Assembly (NCBI RefSeq): GCF_011046735.1
Contig: NZ_CP049258.1
Span: forward strand, 2,064,001 to 2,128,000
DNA from: Nordella sp. HKS 07
GTDB lineage: Bacteria; Pseudomonadota; Alphaproteobacteria; Rhizobiales; Aestuariivirgaceae
DNA length: 64,000 bases
Reading direction: 5' to 3'
Shown here in pieces: positions 8,962 to 19,401 of the stretch. How positions within the stretch are numbered: the first letter of the stretch is position 1; every line of letters begins with the position of its first letter. Position numbers and translations under genes: made by a program. The notes under the pieces were generated by a model. It was not told the DNA's origin and searched no databases. It worked only from the letters and a program-made list of their open reading frames with translations.

Positions 8962-9279
8962 TCAGATACCACTGCCCTGCGCGAGGCTCGGCGAGGGATC
9001 CCAGGAGTGGCCGGCGGCGATGATGCAGCTCTTGCCGTTTTCCAGCGTCACCAGCATCGTCCAGGTGCCGGCTTCGGACACATAGAGCTCCGCCACGCCG
9101 CTGCTGGCGATAAGGCCAACCGCCTGGCGCGTTTCGTTGTATTTCGATTTCAGGCCCTCGACGATCGGGGCGCGCTCGCCGCACATGGCGAATTGCGCGC
9201 GCGCGACGACGGGAGCGAGGAGATATAGACCGGCCGCAAGGGTGATGAACGCGGTGCGCCGGAGGGTTCTCGGCAACAT
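8962..9279 (-). CDS. small exported protein of unknown function
   Basis: 105 residues with a clear signal peptide (MLPRTLRRTAFITLAAGLYL, cleaved about ARAQ) and a mature part of about 75 residues holding two cysteines (AMCGERAP and GKSCIIAAG) likely to form a disulfide. I do not recognise a named family; similar small proteins are common in Hyphomicrobiales. Start 9279 is chosen because GGAGG lies 6 bases upstream; the frame extends to 9333. Upstream, 8718-8961 on the kdd side shows no gene. Confidence 0.65.
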   Translation of the reverse strand: MLPRTLRRTAFITLAAGLYLLAPVVARAQFAMCGERAPIVEGLKSKYNETRQAVGLIASSGVAELYVSEAGTWTMLVTLENGKSCIIAAGHSWDPSPSLAQGSGI

Positions 9280-9445
9280 GCAAGCCTCCATCTCGGTCCG
9301 AGACGCCGTTTGGCCGGAGGTCTTGCGCCACACTATCGGTCAGGCGGAGCCCCGGAGCATCAAACGACGCTCCGCGCTAGACTTTCCAGACTCCCACCGA
9401 ATGGTTACCGAAAGATGAAGATCGCGTTCCAGTCGTAAACGCAGG

Positions 9446-9763
9446 TCACACCTTCCGCCGACGGCTGAGCCGGCGCGCATTGGCGCGCATCCGTCGCTCT
9501 CCCGGGCGCGTCGCCGCCTTGACCATCCGGCTTGCGGCCGTGCTGGCCGAGACGGATTGTCCGCTGGCGAGCTTCATCCAGGTGGCAAGCGCCGAGAGGG
9601 CGGCGGCGTTGAGACCTTCCGCCACCGCCATTTGCTTCTCGGCGATCATGCGGACCGCCTCGGCCCGCCTTTCGGGTGTCGGCGAGAATGCCATCGCCCA
9701 CAGCATCGGCAGCCTGAAGCTCAGGACCTGGGCGGCGGCGATGGCGTTTTCGATCTCTCTCAT
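9446..9763 (-). CDS. small helical protein after mmsA
   Basis: 105 residues, predicted all-helical and Ala-rich (AEAVRMIAEKQMAVAEGL, ALSALATWMKLASGQ), ending in a very basic tail (ERRMRANARRLSRRRKV). The composition resembles phasin-like granule-associated proteins, but no motif proves this. Its ATG lies two bases after the mmsA stop, so it is translated from the same message. Product unknown. Confidence 0.6.
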   Translation of the reverse strand: MREIENAIAAAQVLSFRLPMLWAMAFSPTPERRAEAVRMIAEKQMAVAEGLNAAALSALATWMKLASGQSVSASTAASRMVKAATRPGERRMRANARRLSRRRKV

Positions 9764-9765
9764 GA

Positions 9766-11265
9766 TCAGCGCATCGTCGGAATGGAGAACTGCGCGCCCT
9801 CCTTGATGCCGGATGGCCAGCGCGAGGTCACCGTCTTCGTGCGCGTATAGAAGCGCACCGCGTCGGGCCCATGCTGGTTGAGATCGCCGAAGGCCGAGCG
9901 CTTCCAGCCGCCGAAGGTGTGATAGGCGAGCGGCACCGGGATCGGCACATTGATGCCGATCATGCCGACCTGGACGCGCGCGGCAAAATCGCGCGCCGCA
10001 TCGCCGTCGCGCGTGTAGATGGCGACGCCATTGCCATATTCATGGTCGTTGGCAAGCGCCAAGCCCTCTTCATAGGTCTTGGCGCGCACCACCGAGAGCA
10101 CGGGACCGAAGATCTCTTCCTTGTAGATGCGCATGTCCTTGGTGACATTGTCGAACAGCGAGCCGCCGAGGAAGAAGCCGTTCTCATAGCCCTGCATCTT
10201 GAATCCGCGGCCGTCGACCTTGAGGCTCGCCCCTTCCTTGACGCCGAGATCGATATAGGACTTCACCTTGTCGAGATGCGCCTTGGTGACGAGCGGGCCG
10301 TAATCGGCCTCGCGGTCGGTGGAGAGCCCGACTTTGAGCTTCTCGACGCGCGGTATGAGCTTCTCGACCAGCGCATTGGCGGTCGCCTCGCCCACCGGCA
10401 CGGCGACCGAGATCGCCATGCAGCGCTCGCCCGCCGAGCCGTAGCCGGCGCCGATCAGCGCATCGACCGCCTTGTCCATGTCGGCATCGGGCATCACGAT
10501 CATGTGGTTCTTGGCGCCGCCGAAGCACTGCACGCGCTTGCCGTGCGATGTGCCGCGCGAATAGACATATTCGGCGATCGGCGTCGAGCCGACGAAGCCG
10601 ACGGCGCCGATATCGGGATCATCGAGCACCGCATCGACGGCTTCCTTGTCGCCATTGACGACATTGAGGATGCCCGGCGGCAGGCCAGCTTCGACGAAGA
10701 GCTCGGCAAGACGCATCGGGCAGGACGGGTCGCGCTCCGACGGCTTGAGGATGAAGGCGTTGCCGCAGGCGATGGCGGGTGCCGCCTTCCATAAGGGGAT
10801 CATCGCCGGGAAATTGAACGGCGTGATGCCGGCGGCGACGCCGATCGGCTGGCGCATCGAATACATGTCGATGCCGGGACCGGCGCTGTCGCTGAAGTCG
10901 CCTTTGAGGAGATGCGGGATGCCGGTGCAGAATTCCGCCACTTCGAGGCCGCGCTGCAGGTCACCCAGAGCGTCGGGTATGGTTTTGCCATGCTCCATCG
11001 AGATCAGCATCGCCAGCTCCTCGCGATGCGCATTGGCGAGCTCGAGGAACTTCATCATCACACGCGCCCGCACTTGCGGGTTCTTCGCCGCCCAGGCCGG
11101 CTGCGCCGCCTTGGCATTGAGCACCGCCTCATGCACTTCGGCGGCTGAGGCGAGCGCGACCTTGGCCTGCAGCTCGCCGGTATTAGGGTTGAAAATATCG
11201 CCGAAGCGGCCCGACTTGCCGTCGACCCGTTTGCCGCCGATGAAATGTCCGATTGTCTTGGTCAT
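9766..11265 (-). CDS. mmsA: methylmalonate-semialdehyde dehydrogenase (CoA-acylating)
   Basis: 499-residue aldehyde dehydrogenase of the MmsA type, which converts methylmalonate semialdehyde to propionyl-CoA (valine catabolism) or malonate semialdehyde to acetyl-CoA. The catalytic Cys sits in GYGSAGERCMAISVAV near residue 285. The family-specific GGAKNHMIVMPDADMDKAVDALIGA precedes it in shorter stretches, and ITPFNFPAMIPLWKAAPAI is the cofactor segment. It begins MTKTIGHFIGGKRVDGKSG. It heads a two-gene unit with the small helical protein gene. Confidence 0.94.
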   Translation of the reverse strand: MTKTIGHFIGGKRVDGKSGRFGDIFNPNTGELQAKVALASAAEVHEAVLNAKAAQPAWAAKNPQVRARVMMKFLELANAHREELAMLISMEHGKTIPDALGDLQRGLEVAEFCTGIPHLLKGDFSDSAGPGIDMYSMRQPIGVAAGITPFNFPAMIPLWKAAPAIACGNAFILKPSERDPSCPMRLAELFVEAGLPPGILNVVNGDKEAVDAVLDDPDIGAVGFVGSTPIAEYVYSRGTSHGKRVQCFGGAKNHMIVMPDADMDKAVDALIGAGYGSAGERCMAISVAVPVGEATANALVEKLIPRVEKLKVGLSTDREADYGPLVTKAHLDKVKSYIDLGVKEGASLKVDGRGFKMQGYENGFFLGGSLFDNVTKDMRIYKEEIFGPVLSVVRAKTYEEGLALANDHEYGNGVAIYTRDGDAARDFAARVQVGMIGINVPIPVPLAYHTFGGWKRSAFGDLNQHGPDAVRFYTRTKTVTSRWPSGIKEGAQFSIPTMR

Positions 11266-11507
11266 GAGCTCCTCCGGATGGCGCCCGCGGCGCCCAACTG
11301 GCGTAACCTAATTCCCTGATGGCTCTATAGACGCCTTGCACCCTGAATTCATGCGCCAAATTGCCCTGTGCGAGAGCCCTGCATTGCCGGAATTTATATC
11401 ATGCACTGCACAAAAAATCTCCTTGAATTTGATGCGATGCAGCATAACTGTAATATAAGGGATGGACAGTCCAGGTCGGGATCACCTCGTGAGACCGGAC
11501 CGATATT

Positions 11508-12047
11508 ATGCACAAGACCCTACGCAAACTGTGGATTGGCGATCTGGCGGCGCTGCGCGCCCATCTGAAACGCCTCGACCCCGAAGCCAGACGGCTGCGC
11601 TTCGGCGCCGTCACCACCGACGACTTCATCGACGCCTATGTCGACACCGCCTTCCGGCTCGATGCCACCATTTTCGGGGTCGTCATCGACGGCGAGATCC
11701 GCGCCTCCGCCGAATTGCGCGGCATCTTCGGCGGACCTTCGCCCGACGCGGAAGCGGCCTTCGCGGTCGAGGCCGGCTGGCAGGATCAGGGCCTCGGCAG
11801 TGAGCTCATGGATCGCATCCTCACCGCCGCGCAGAATCGCGGCGTGGCACGGCTGCACATGATCTGCCTCACCGAGAATGCCCGCATGCGCCATATCGCC
11901 GGCAAGTTCGGCGCGCGGCTGACCTTCGCCGAGGGTGAGGTGGCGGGCGAGATGACACCGCCCGGCCCGACGCCCATGTCGCTGCTCGACGAGTTCGTCC
12001 ATGACGCGCAGGGCTTCGTCACCGCGGTGTTCGACTGGCGGCGCTGA
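11508..12047 (+). CDS. GNAT-family N-acetyltransferase
   Basis: 179 residues with the acetyl-CoA-binding loop EAGWQDQGLGSELMDRIL near residue 90 (Q-x-x-G-x-G form) and the following RGVARLHMICLTENARMRHIAGKFGA. The N-terminal RKLWIGDLAALRAHLKRLD resembles GNAT proteins found beside or fused to acyl-CoA synthetases. The acceptor, a small molecule or protein lysine, cannot be told from sequence. The preceding 240 bp (11266-11507) is gene-free; no clear promoter is visible there. Confidence 0.8.
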   Translation: MHKTLRKLWIGDLAALRAHLKRLDPEARRLRFGAVTTDDFIDAYVDTAFRLDATIFGVVIDGEIRASAELRGIFGGPSPDAEAAFAVEAGWQDQGLGSELMDRILTAAQNRGVARLHMICLTENARMRHIAGKFGARLTFAEGEVAGEMTPPGPTPMSLLDEFVHDAQGFVTAVFDWRR

Positions 12048-12143
12048 TGATCGCGCAAGCATACTGGCAACCGGTCCGCGCGGGCTTTCCCGAACAGGAA
12101 CGCACAAGGCTGCGCTGGACCGGCACTGTCAATCCGCCGGTTC

Positions 12144-12586
12144 TTATCCTTGCTTGTCGGGAATACCGATGCCCGGCACCCATGCATAACCTTCATGATC
12201 GAGAATGACGCATTCGCGCAGCCCATGCGGCTTGTCGATCGATCCCGCCAGTACGGTGAAACCCTGGGCCCGGGCGCGCTCTTCCGCCACATCGGGTGAA
12301 CAGCCATAGAGCCGGAGCTCGACGCCGGCACCACGGCCTTCGAGGCCATCGACCACGCCGCGCAGCGCATTGCCGCGATAGGTACGGTCGTGATGCAGCA
12401 TCCACACGCTTTCGCCGAAACGGATGGCGGCGAAATCCTGATCGGCATGGAGAATGGTGGCGCCGAGGACTTCCCTGGCGAAACGCACGCCTTCGCCGAC
12501 ATCACGCATCAGAAGATTGACGCCAAGTCCCGGCCGGAAAGACCGGCCAGCTCGGGCGCCGGCATGAAGCCGTTATCATCTTCCAT
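12144..12586 (-). CDS. VOC (glyoxalase/bleomycin-resistance) family protein, apparent frameshift
   Basis: Main frame 12144-12509 encodes VRFAREVLGATILHADQDFA and HGLRECVILDHEGYAWVPGI, a VOC fold. Its N-terminus is missing. Another frame upstream starts at ATG 12586, three bases after the stop of the preceding gene, and reads MEDDNGFMPAPELAGL. The main frame, read backwards from 12509, gives FRPGLGVNLLMRDV. One extra T in the TTT (AAA on the plus strand, about 12539-12541) would join them into one 147-residue protein. As written the gene is broken, or starts at 12509 lacking its first strand. Ligand unknown. Confidence 0.65.
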
Positions 12587-12589
12587 GAG

Positions 12590-13003
12590 TCACCCGCGTT
12601 TGAGGATGAGCTCCTGGGGGTGCTCTTCGTCAAACAATAAAGTGCAGGGCCCGATCTCGTCGGGGCTTTTGACGCCGGCGCGGCGCATAGCGAGAAGGAA
12701 CAGCACCGCCGCGTCGCTCACCACATCGGTGAGGTCGGCGGAATCGATATTGGCGTCGAGCACGGAAGCGAGACGCGTACCGGCGAGCCGGCTCATATCG
12801 GCAAGCACGCTCGTCGGCAGATGCACCGCCGTTTCCCAGCCCTCCGCCAGATCGCCCTGGGCAATCTCGGCCAGGAGCCGGTCGTCGATCATCAAGGGCA
12901 GGTTGCCGCGCGCCCTTATCGCCCGCACTTCGTGATCGGGACTGTCCTTGGCCGGACAGGTCAAGGTGAAAGCGGGGACTTCGGGCACTGCGGTCGTCGG
13001 CAT
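12590..13003 (-). CDS. hypothetical protein, 137 residues
   Basis: I do not recognise the family. It is an acidic soluble protein with no signal peptide. Predicted beta-rich start (AVPEVPAFTLTCPAK) leads to a helical middle (TSVLADMSRLAGTRLASVL) and LFLLAMRRAGVKSPDEIGP. It lies immediately upstream of the VOC gene (three-base gap if that gene starts at 12586), so the two are probably one transcript. The coding frame is convincing from the tight spacing and codon use, but function is unknown. Confidence 0.6.
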   Translation of the reverse strand: MPTTAVPEVPAFTLTCPAKDSPDHEVRAIRARGNLPLMIDDRLLAEIAQGDLAEGWETAVHLPTSVLADMSRLAGTRLASVLDANIDSADLTDVVSDAAVLFLLAMRRAGVKSPDEIGPCTLLFDEEHPQELILKRG

Positions 13004-13078
13004 GGCGCGGCACTTTCCTGGATGTCGGTCCAGTCTGCGCCCACGACCTTTACAAGCCGTTAACCATACCGGGCCGCT

Positions 13079-14116
<1,038 letters not shown>

Positions 14117-14201
14117 GAAGGACTCACGCTCACGGCTTGCAAAGCGACGACGATAGAAGCGGCCCGGCCCGCGCGCAACGCCCGATACCGCACCAGCAAC
14201 C

Positions 14202-14571
14202 TGTCATCCCGACGAAAGCCGGCCCTTTACCTCGCCCCGCTTTAGCGGGGAGAGGGAGGGGCCCATTGCGTAGCAATGGGAGGGTGAGGGGCCTTTACGA
14301 GATTGAGTTCGACCTCAGACAACTGAACTCTCTCACGACAAGCATGCCCTCATTGCGTCGGTGGCCGTGCCCCTCACCCTTCCCGCCGCTGCGCGTCGGG
14401 CCCCTTCCCTCTCCCCGCTGCGCTTCGCTTGCAGGGCGAGGGTAAAGCGGCAGGCCATCATCAGATGTGTGAATCCGATAGGGGCTCTCGCCGGGAAGAC
14501 GCTGTTTTGTACGAAGCCTTGGCGCGGGATGCGAAAAGTGGGCAGCGGTTTTTCGCAAGAATCCCGGGCTA
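14202..14571. repeat. cluster of intergenic palindromic repeats
   Basis: The 473-bp gap 14117-14589 carries several repeat types. A short GTCATCCCGACGAAAGCC copy is at 14202. CCCCGCTTTAGCGGGGAGAG and CCCATTGCGTAGCAATGGG hairpins lie at about 14234-14292. A CCCTCACCCTTCCCGCC type copy is at about 14379-14446. A degenerate copy of the 53-bp element of 6259 lies at 14519-14571. No gene is supported in this stretch. Confidence 0.75.
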
Positions 14572-14589
14572 AGGAGGTGCCAGCGTGCT

Positions 14590-15081
14590 TCAGGTCGTCG
14601 ACACCAGATCGTCGAGCACCACGCCGCGGAAAGGCTTCACCGCCTTCAGCACGATATAGGAGCTCAGATTTCCCACTTTCGGGCCGAGCTTGAGGAGTTC
14701 GTCGGACAGCATCTGATAGGAGCCGATATCGGGACAGATGAAGCGCACCAGATAGTCGATGGTGCCTGAGACCTTCGTGCACTCGACGACATAGCGCATG
14801 TCGGCGACCATCCTCTCGAAATCGTTGAAATCCTCGAGCCCGTGGCTGTTCAGGGTGACGGCGGCGATGACATCGACATGCCGGCAGACTTTATTGAGGT
14901 CGATCTGCGCCTGGTACATGGCGATGATGCCCGCCCGCTCCAACCTCTTGACGCGCTGCAGGCACGGGCTCGGCGACAGGCCCACGGCATCGGCCAGTTC
15001 CTGGTTGGTGATGCGGGCATCGGTCTGGAGCTTGGCCAGTATCTTGAGGTCGAGCTGATCGAGCCTCACATTGTCTTTCAT
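14590..15081 (-). CDS. Lrp/AsnC-family transcriptional regulator
   Basis: 163-residue feast/famine regulator. The N-terminal helix-turn-helix (LDQLDLKILAKLQTDARI, TNQELADAVGLSPSPCLQRV) is followed by the ligand-binding RAM domain (VDVIAAVTLNSHGLEDF, VVECTKVSGTIDYLVRF). Start: two adjacent ATGs at 15084 and 15081 follow GGGGAGGG; 15081 has the better spacing. It is divergent from the amino-acid permease across 258 bp, the classic layout for an Lrp-type regulator controlling the neighbouring amino-acid gene cluster. It probably responds to the amino acid handled by that cluster. Confidence 0.92.
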   Translation of the reverse strand: MKDNVRLDQLDLKILAKLQTDARITNQELADAVGLSPSPCLQRVKRLERAGIIAMYQAQIDLNKVCRHVDVIAAVTLNSHGLEDFNDFERMVADMRYVVECTKVSGTIDYLVRFICPDIGSYQMLSDELLKLGPKVGNLSSYIVLKAVKPFRGVVLDDLVSTT

Positions 15082-15339
15082 CATCCACCCTCCCCGCCCT
15101 ACCATTTGACACCGAAGGGCGGATGCTGTCGAGTAGGACAGCAGAAACCGCTTTGCCGGGGAGACGTGCCGATAGCTTCGCTTGTCCCCGGCATCAACTA
15201 CGGCAGCACATTTTGGCCGTTTCACTGTAAAAGCGCCGTCAAAGAAAGCGCGTCTTCGCGCCTCGAAGAAATCGAAGAATAAGCCCGGCCGCGCACTCCG
15301 CGAGACCGGTTGCCATCGACGGGATTGGGAGGAACGCAT

Positions 15340-16812
15340 ATGTCGGAACAGCAAACGCTGGGTTTTCGCCTGCTGCGCAAGAAGCCGGTCGAGAAACTGC
15401 TCAGCGAGACGCAAGGGGCCGATTCGGAGCATGGCCATCTGAGCCGCTCGATCACCCTCTTCCAGCTCGTGATGTTCGGCGTCGGCGCCACCATCGGCAC
15501 AGGCATATTCTTCGTCCTCTCTGAGACCGTGCCGACCGCCGGTCCGGGAGTCGTCATCTCCTTCCTCCTGGCGGGTGTCGTCGCGGGTCTCACCGCGCTC
15601 TGCTATGCGGAAATGGCCTCGATGATCCCGGTCTCGGGCTCGTCCTATTCCTATGCCTATGCGACGCTGGGCGAGATCGTCGCCTATTTCGTCGGCGCCT
15701 GCCTCGTCCTCGAATATGGCATCTCGGCGTCGGCCGTCGCCATCGGCTGGAGCGGCTATCTCAACAAGCTGTTCGAGATCGTCTTCGGCTCAGGGCTTCC
15801 GGCGGCGCTCTCCTCAGCTCCCCTCATCTCTGACAACCACCGGCTCGCCGTGGGCGGGGATGGCTATATCAACCTGCCGGCCGCCATCCTGGTCTTCCTG
15901 TGCTGCCTGATGCTTATCCGCGGCACCAAGGAATCGGCCAGGGCCAATGCCATCATGGTGATGATCAAGATCGGCGTCCTCATCCTCTTCATCGCCATCG
16001 CCGCCACCGGCTTCTCCTCCGCCAATTTTCAGCCCTTCGCGCCCGCCGGTTTCGCCGGCATCAGCGCCGCCGCAGGCACAATCTTTTTCACCTTTGTCGG
16101 CCTCGATGCGGTCTCGACGGCGGGCGAGGAAGTGGAGAATCCGAAGCGCAATCTGCCGCTCGCCATCATTGCGGCCCTCATCATCGTGACCACGCTCTAT
16201 GTGCTGACCGCGGTGACAGCGATCGGCGTCCAGGCGCCCGCCGCCTTCGAGGGCCAGGAAGCGGGCCTCGCCACCATTCTGCAGAATCTCACCGGCTCCG
16301 ACTGGCCGGCGCTGATTCTCGCCATCGGCGCGGTCATCTCGGTGTTCAGCGTGACGCTGGTCGTGCTCTACGGCCAGACCCGTATCCTCTTCGCCATGTC
16401 ACGCGACGGGCTGATCCCCGAACTGTTCAACCAAGTCAATCCGCGCACGCTCTCGCCGGTCGCCAACACCATCGCGGTGGCACTGTTCGTCGGCGCCATC
16501 GCCGCCTTCATCCCGAACGACATCCTGTGGGATCTGACGAGCCTTGGAACGCTCACCGCCTTCATCGTCGTCTCGGCCGGCGTCATGATCCTGCGCCGAA
16601 CTAAGCCCGACATGCCGCGCGGCTTCAAGGTGCCGTTCTATCCGGTACTGCCCATCCTCAGCATTCTCTCTTCGCTCTACCTGATCTCCAATCTCAAGGT
16701 GCAGGTCTACGAGCTCTTCGGCATATGGCTGTTCCTCGCGGCCATCTTCTACTTCCTCTACAGCGTGAAGAAATCCCGGCTCGAACCCAAGGCTCGTGTC
16801 ACCAGATCCTGA
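15340..16812 (+). CDS. APC-superfamily amino acid permease
   Basis: 490-residue transporter with about 12 membrane segments. The start of the transport domain, LFQLVMFGVGATIGTGIFFV, holds the APC GxG(T)xI substrate loop. ISAAAGTIFFTFVGLDAVST and GQTRILFAMSRDGLIPELF are typical of the cationic amino-acid transporter branch. ATG 15340 follows GGGAGGA. It is first in a run of plus-strand genes that includes amino-acid decarboxylase, dehydrogenase and racemase genes, so it likely imports their substrate. Substrate class is inferred from family and context. Confidence 0.9.
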   Translation: MSEQQTLGFRLLRKKPVEKLLSETQGADSEHGHLSRSITLFQLVMFGVGATIGTGIFFVLSETVPTAGPGVVISFLLAGVVAGLTALCYAEMASMIPVSGSSYSYAYATLGEIVAYFVGACLVLEYGISASAVAIGWSGYLNKLFEIVFGSGLPAALSSAPLISDNHRLAVGGDGYINLPAAILVFLCCLMLIRGTKESARANAIMVMIKIGVLILFIAIAATGFSSANFQPFAPAGFAGISAAAGTIFFTFVGLDAVSTAGEEVENPKRNLPLAIIAALIIVTTLYVLTAVTAIGVQAPAAFEGQEAGLATILQNLTGSDWPALILAIGAVISVFSVTLVVLYGQTRILFAMSRDGLIPELFNQVNPRTLSPVANTIAVALFVGAIAAFIPNDILWDLTSLGTLTAFIVVSAGVMILRRTKPDMPRGFKVPFYPVLPILSILSSLYLISNLKVQVYELFGIWLFLAAIFYFLYSVKKSRLEPKARVTRS

Positions 16813-16829
16813 ACGCACGGAGGCGCCAC

Positions 16830-17727
16830 ATGAAATATCTGGTTGGCTATTCGGCCGATCGCGGCGGACAGGAAGCGCTCTCGCTCGGCATGATGCTGTC
16901 GCGGCGCGACAAGGCGAAGCTCGTCATCTGCCTCATTCTGCCGAGGACCTGGGGCTATCCCTCGATGGCCCGCGTCGACGCGGAATATGCCGCCTTCCTC
17001 GACAAATACGCGCAGAAGACGCTGGACAAGGCCCGGGCCGCTGTCGGCAGTCAATTATCTGCGCAGTTCATCTCCCGCAGCCACAATTCGGCCGAAGAAG
17101 GGCTGATCGCCACCGCCGGGGAGCTCGGCGCCGACATGATCGTGCTCGGCTCATCGCGCAGTGCCTCGTCGGGAAAATTCCTCGAAGGCAGCGTCACCCG
17201 CAATCTCCTGCATCTATCGAAGCTGCCGGTGGCGCTCGCGACCCGCGGCTTCGACGCAGGGCCGAAGACGGTGCTGACCCGGCTGACCTGTGCTTTCGCC
17301 GCGACGCCCAAGTCCAGGGCGACCGTCGACTACTGCGTCAAATTCTGCCGCAAATATCAGGTGCCCCTGAGGCTCGCCACATTCGTGGTGCGCGACAAGC
17401 AGATGTATCCGACAGGTGCCGGCTACCAGGTCGAAAATCTCGTCGCCAATCAATGGCGCAGCCAGGCCATCGCGGCGCAGAAAGCGCTCCTTGCCGAAAT
17501 CGGCAGCGACATGGCGGTGAAGACCGAGATCGGCGATGGCGCCAACTGGAAGGAAGCGCTGTCTTCCATCGGCTGGAAATCAGGCGAGATGCTGGTGATC
17601 GGCTCCGGCCGCATCGGTCCCCCTGGCGCAGGTTTTTCTCGGCTCCAATGGCAACCGCATCATCCGCAACGTGCCGGTGCCGATCATCGTCGTGCCGCGC
17701 ACCGCCGAATTTTCGGATGACGAATGA
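16830..17727 (+). CDS. tandem universal stress protein, frameshifted near C-terminus
   Basis: Two UspA-like domains: MKYLVGYSADRGGQEALSLG with GADMIVLGSSRSASSGKFL and the second ending EMLVIGSGRIG. As written, the frame leaves the family at residue about 264 and ends at 17720. Removing one C from the C5 run at 17619-17623 restores GPLAQVFLGSNGNRIIRNV and PVPIIVVPRTAEF, ending at 17727 (298 residues). The restored text is the expected ATP-binding end of a Usp domain. So the gene is either hit by a 1-base insertion or the assembly is wrong. It sits between the permease and the decarboxylase; Usp domains often accompany APC transporters. Confidence 0.85.
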
Positions 17728-17790
17728 GATGGCCTCGGCGCCCGAACCCCAGTACTGCTCACACGCCGCCATCTGCAAGGAGAATTGAAC

Positions 17791-19401
17791 GTGCCTACCT
17801 GTGGTGAATTCCTCGTCAAAATCCTCGAAGCCTATGGTGTCGACACCATTTTCGGCATACCGGGCGTCCACACCGTCGAGCTCTATCGTGGCCTGCCGCA
17901 GACGCGCATTCGCCACGTGACGCCGCGCCATGAGCAGGGCGCCGGCTTCATGGCCGATGGTTATGCCCGCAGCACCGGAAAGCCCGGCGTGTGCTTCATC
18001 ATCACCGGCCCCGGCATGACCAATATCGCCACCGCCATGGGCCAGGCCTATGCCGATTCGATCCCCATGCTGGTGATCTCGAGCGTCAATGACAGGACGC
18101 ATCTCGGCATGGCGCAGGGCCGCCTGCATGAGCTGCCATCGCAGCGCAATCTCATTTCGGGCGTTGCCGCCTTCAGCCACACGCTGCTCGATCCCAGGCA
18201 GCTGCCGGAAGTGCTGGCGCGCGCTTTCGCGGTCTTCGCCAGTGCCCGGCCGCGTCCCGTCCATATCGAGATCCCGCTCGACGTCATCACCGCCAGGATG
18301 AACGGAAGGGCCAAGGCCTGGACCTTGCCCTCGCGCCCGGCGCCGGAGCCCAAGCTGATCGCCGCGGCGGCGAAGCTGCTCAAGGCGGCGAAGACGCCGC
18401 TTGTCATCGGTGGCGGCGGTGCGGCGGACGCAGCGCAGGGCATTCAGAAGCTCGCCGAGACGCTCGACGCGCCGGTTTTCACCACCATCAACGGCAAGGG
18501 CATCCTGCCGCCCGGCCACAGGCTGGCGCTCGCCGGCAATCTCGGCATGGATGCGGCGCAGGCCGAACTGGAAGCGAGTGACGTCGTCCTCGCCATCGGC
18601 ACCGAATTCGGCGAGACCGAGATGTATCCGGCCGCCAGGCAGATTGAAATCAAGGGCAAGCTTATCCGCATCGACATCGATCCATTGCAGATCGTCAATC
18701 AGTTGCCCGCCGATATCGCCATCACCGCCGACAGCGCGCTTGCGGTTTCAGCGCTCAATGATGCTCTGGGCTCCGCCGCCGGCCAGGCGCGCAAGGGCAC
18801 TGAGCGTGCGGCCGCCACCCGCAAGAAAATCGCCGCCAAACTCTGGCCCGCCTGCAAGACGCATGGCCGCCTGCTCGAGGTGATCGGCAAGGCCCTGCCC
18901 GATGTCATCATCGCCGGCGACCAGACCGAGCCGGTCTATGCCTCGAACCAGACCTATGAGGCGCCGAAGCCGCGCTCCTATTTCAATTCGAGCACCGGCT
19001 ACGGTACGCTGGGCTATGGGCTGCCCGCCGCGATCGGCGCCAAGCTCGGCCAGCCGGACCGTCCCTCGGTCTGCCTCATCGGCGATGGCGGCCTGCAATT
19101 CTCGCTGCCGGAGCTTGCCTCGGCTGTTGAAGCGCAGGTGCCGCTCGCGGTTGTGATCTGGAACAACACCGGCTATGGCGAGATCAAAGCCTACATGATG
19201 GAGCGCCAGATCCCCGAGATCGGCGTCGATATCTACACGCCAGACTTCGTCGCGATCGCCTCAGGGCTCGGCTGCAAGGCCTCGCGGCCCGCCACGATCG
19301 CCGCCTTGCACAAGGAACTCGTGCAGTCGGCGAAGCGCAAAGTCCCGACCATCATCGAGATCCGCGCTGGCGACAGCCTCGCCCGCGAGCTGGCCAAGTG
19401 A
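17791..19401 (+). CDS. AruI-like thiamine-diphosphate 2-oxo acid decarboxylase
   Basis: 536-residue ThDP enzyme of the acetolactate synthase superfamily. The catalytic Glu lies in TPRHEQGAGFMADGYAR, and the ThDP/Mg motif begins GDGGLQFSLPELASAVEAQ and closes at VIWNNTGYGE. The protein resembles 5-guanidino-2-oxopentanoate decarboxylase (AruI), which turns 2-ketoarginine into 4-guanidinobutyraldehyde. GTG 17791 is chosen because AAGGAG (17777-17782) is 8 bases upstream; a TTG at 17785 is too close. It overlaps the aldehyde dehydrogenase start by one base, so product and next enzyme are coupled. The exact 2-oxo acid is inferred. Confidence 0.82.
   Translation: MPTCGEFLVKILEAYGVDTIFGIPGVHTVELYRGLPQTRIRHVTPRHEQGAGFMADGYARSTGKPGVCFIITGPGMTNIATAMGQAYADSIPMLVISSVNDRTHLGMAQGRLHELPSQRNLISGVAAFSHTLLDPRQLPEVLARAFAVFASARPRPVHIEIPLDVITARMNGRAKAWTLPSRPAPEPKLIAAAAKLLKAAKTPLVIGGGGAADAAQGIQKLAETLDAPVFTTINGKGILPPGHRLALAGNLGMDAAQAELEASDVVLAIGTEFGETEMYPAARQIEIKGKLIRIDIDPLQIVNQLPADIAITADSALAVSALNDALGSAAGQARKGTERAAATRKKIAAKLWPACKTHGRLLEVIGKALPDVIIAGDQTEPVYASNQTYEAPKPRSYFNSSTGYGTLGYGLPAAIGAKLGQPDRPSVCLIGDGGLQFSLPELASAVEAQVPLAVVIWNNTGYGEIKAYMMERQIPEIGVDIYTPDFVAIASGLGCKASRPATIAALHKELVQSAKRKVPTIIEIRAGDSLARELAK

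Noticed and set aside
15082-15339. Lrp binding sites or promoter in the Lrp-permease gap
   Set aside because: The gap is where such sites would be, but no repeated motif or clear -35/-10 pair could be supported by eye.
17785-17790. TTG start for the AruI-like gene
   Set aside because: Only two bases from AAGGAG; GTG at 17791 has normal spacing.
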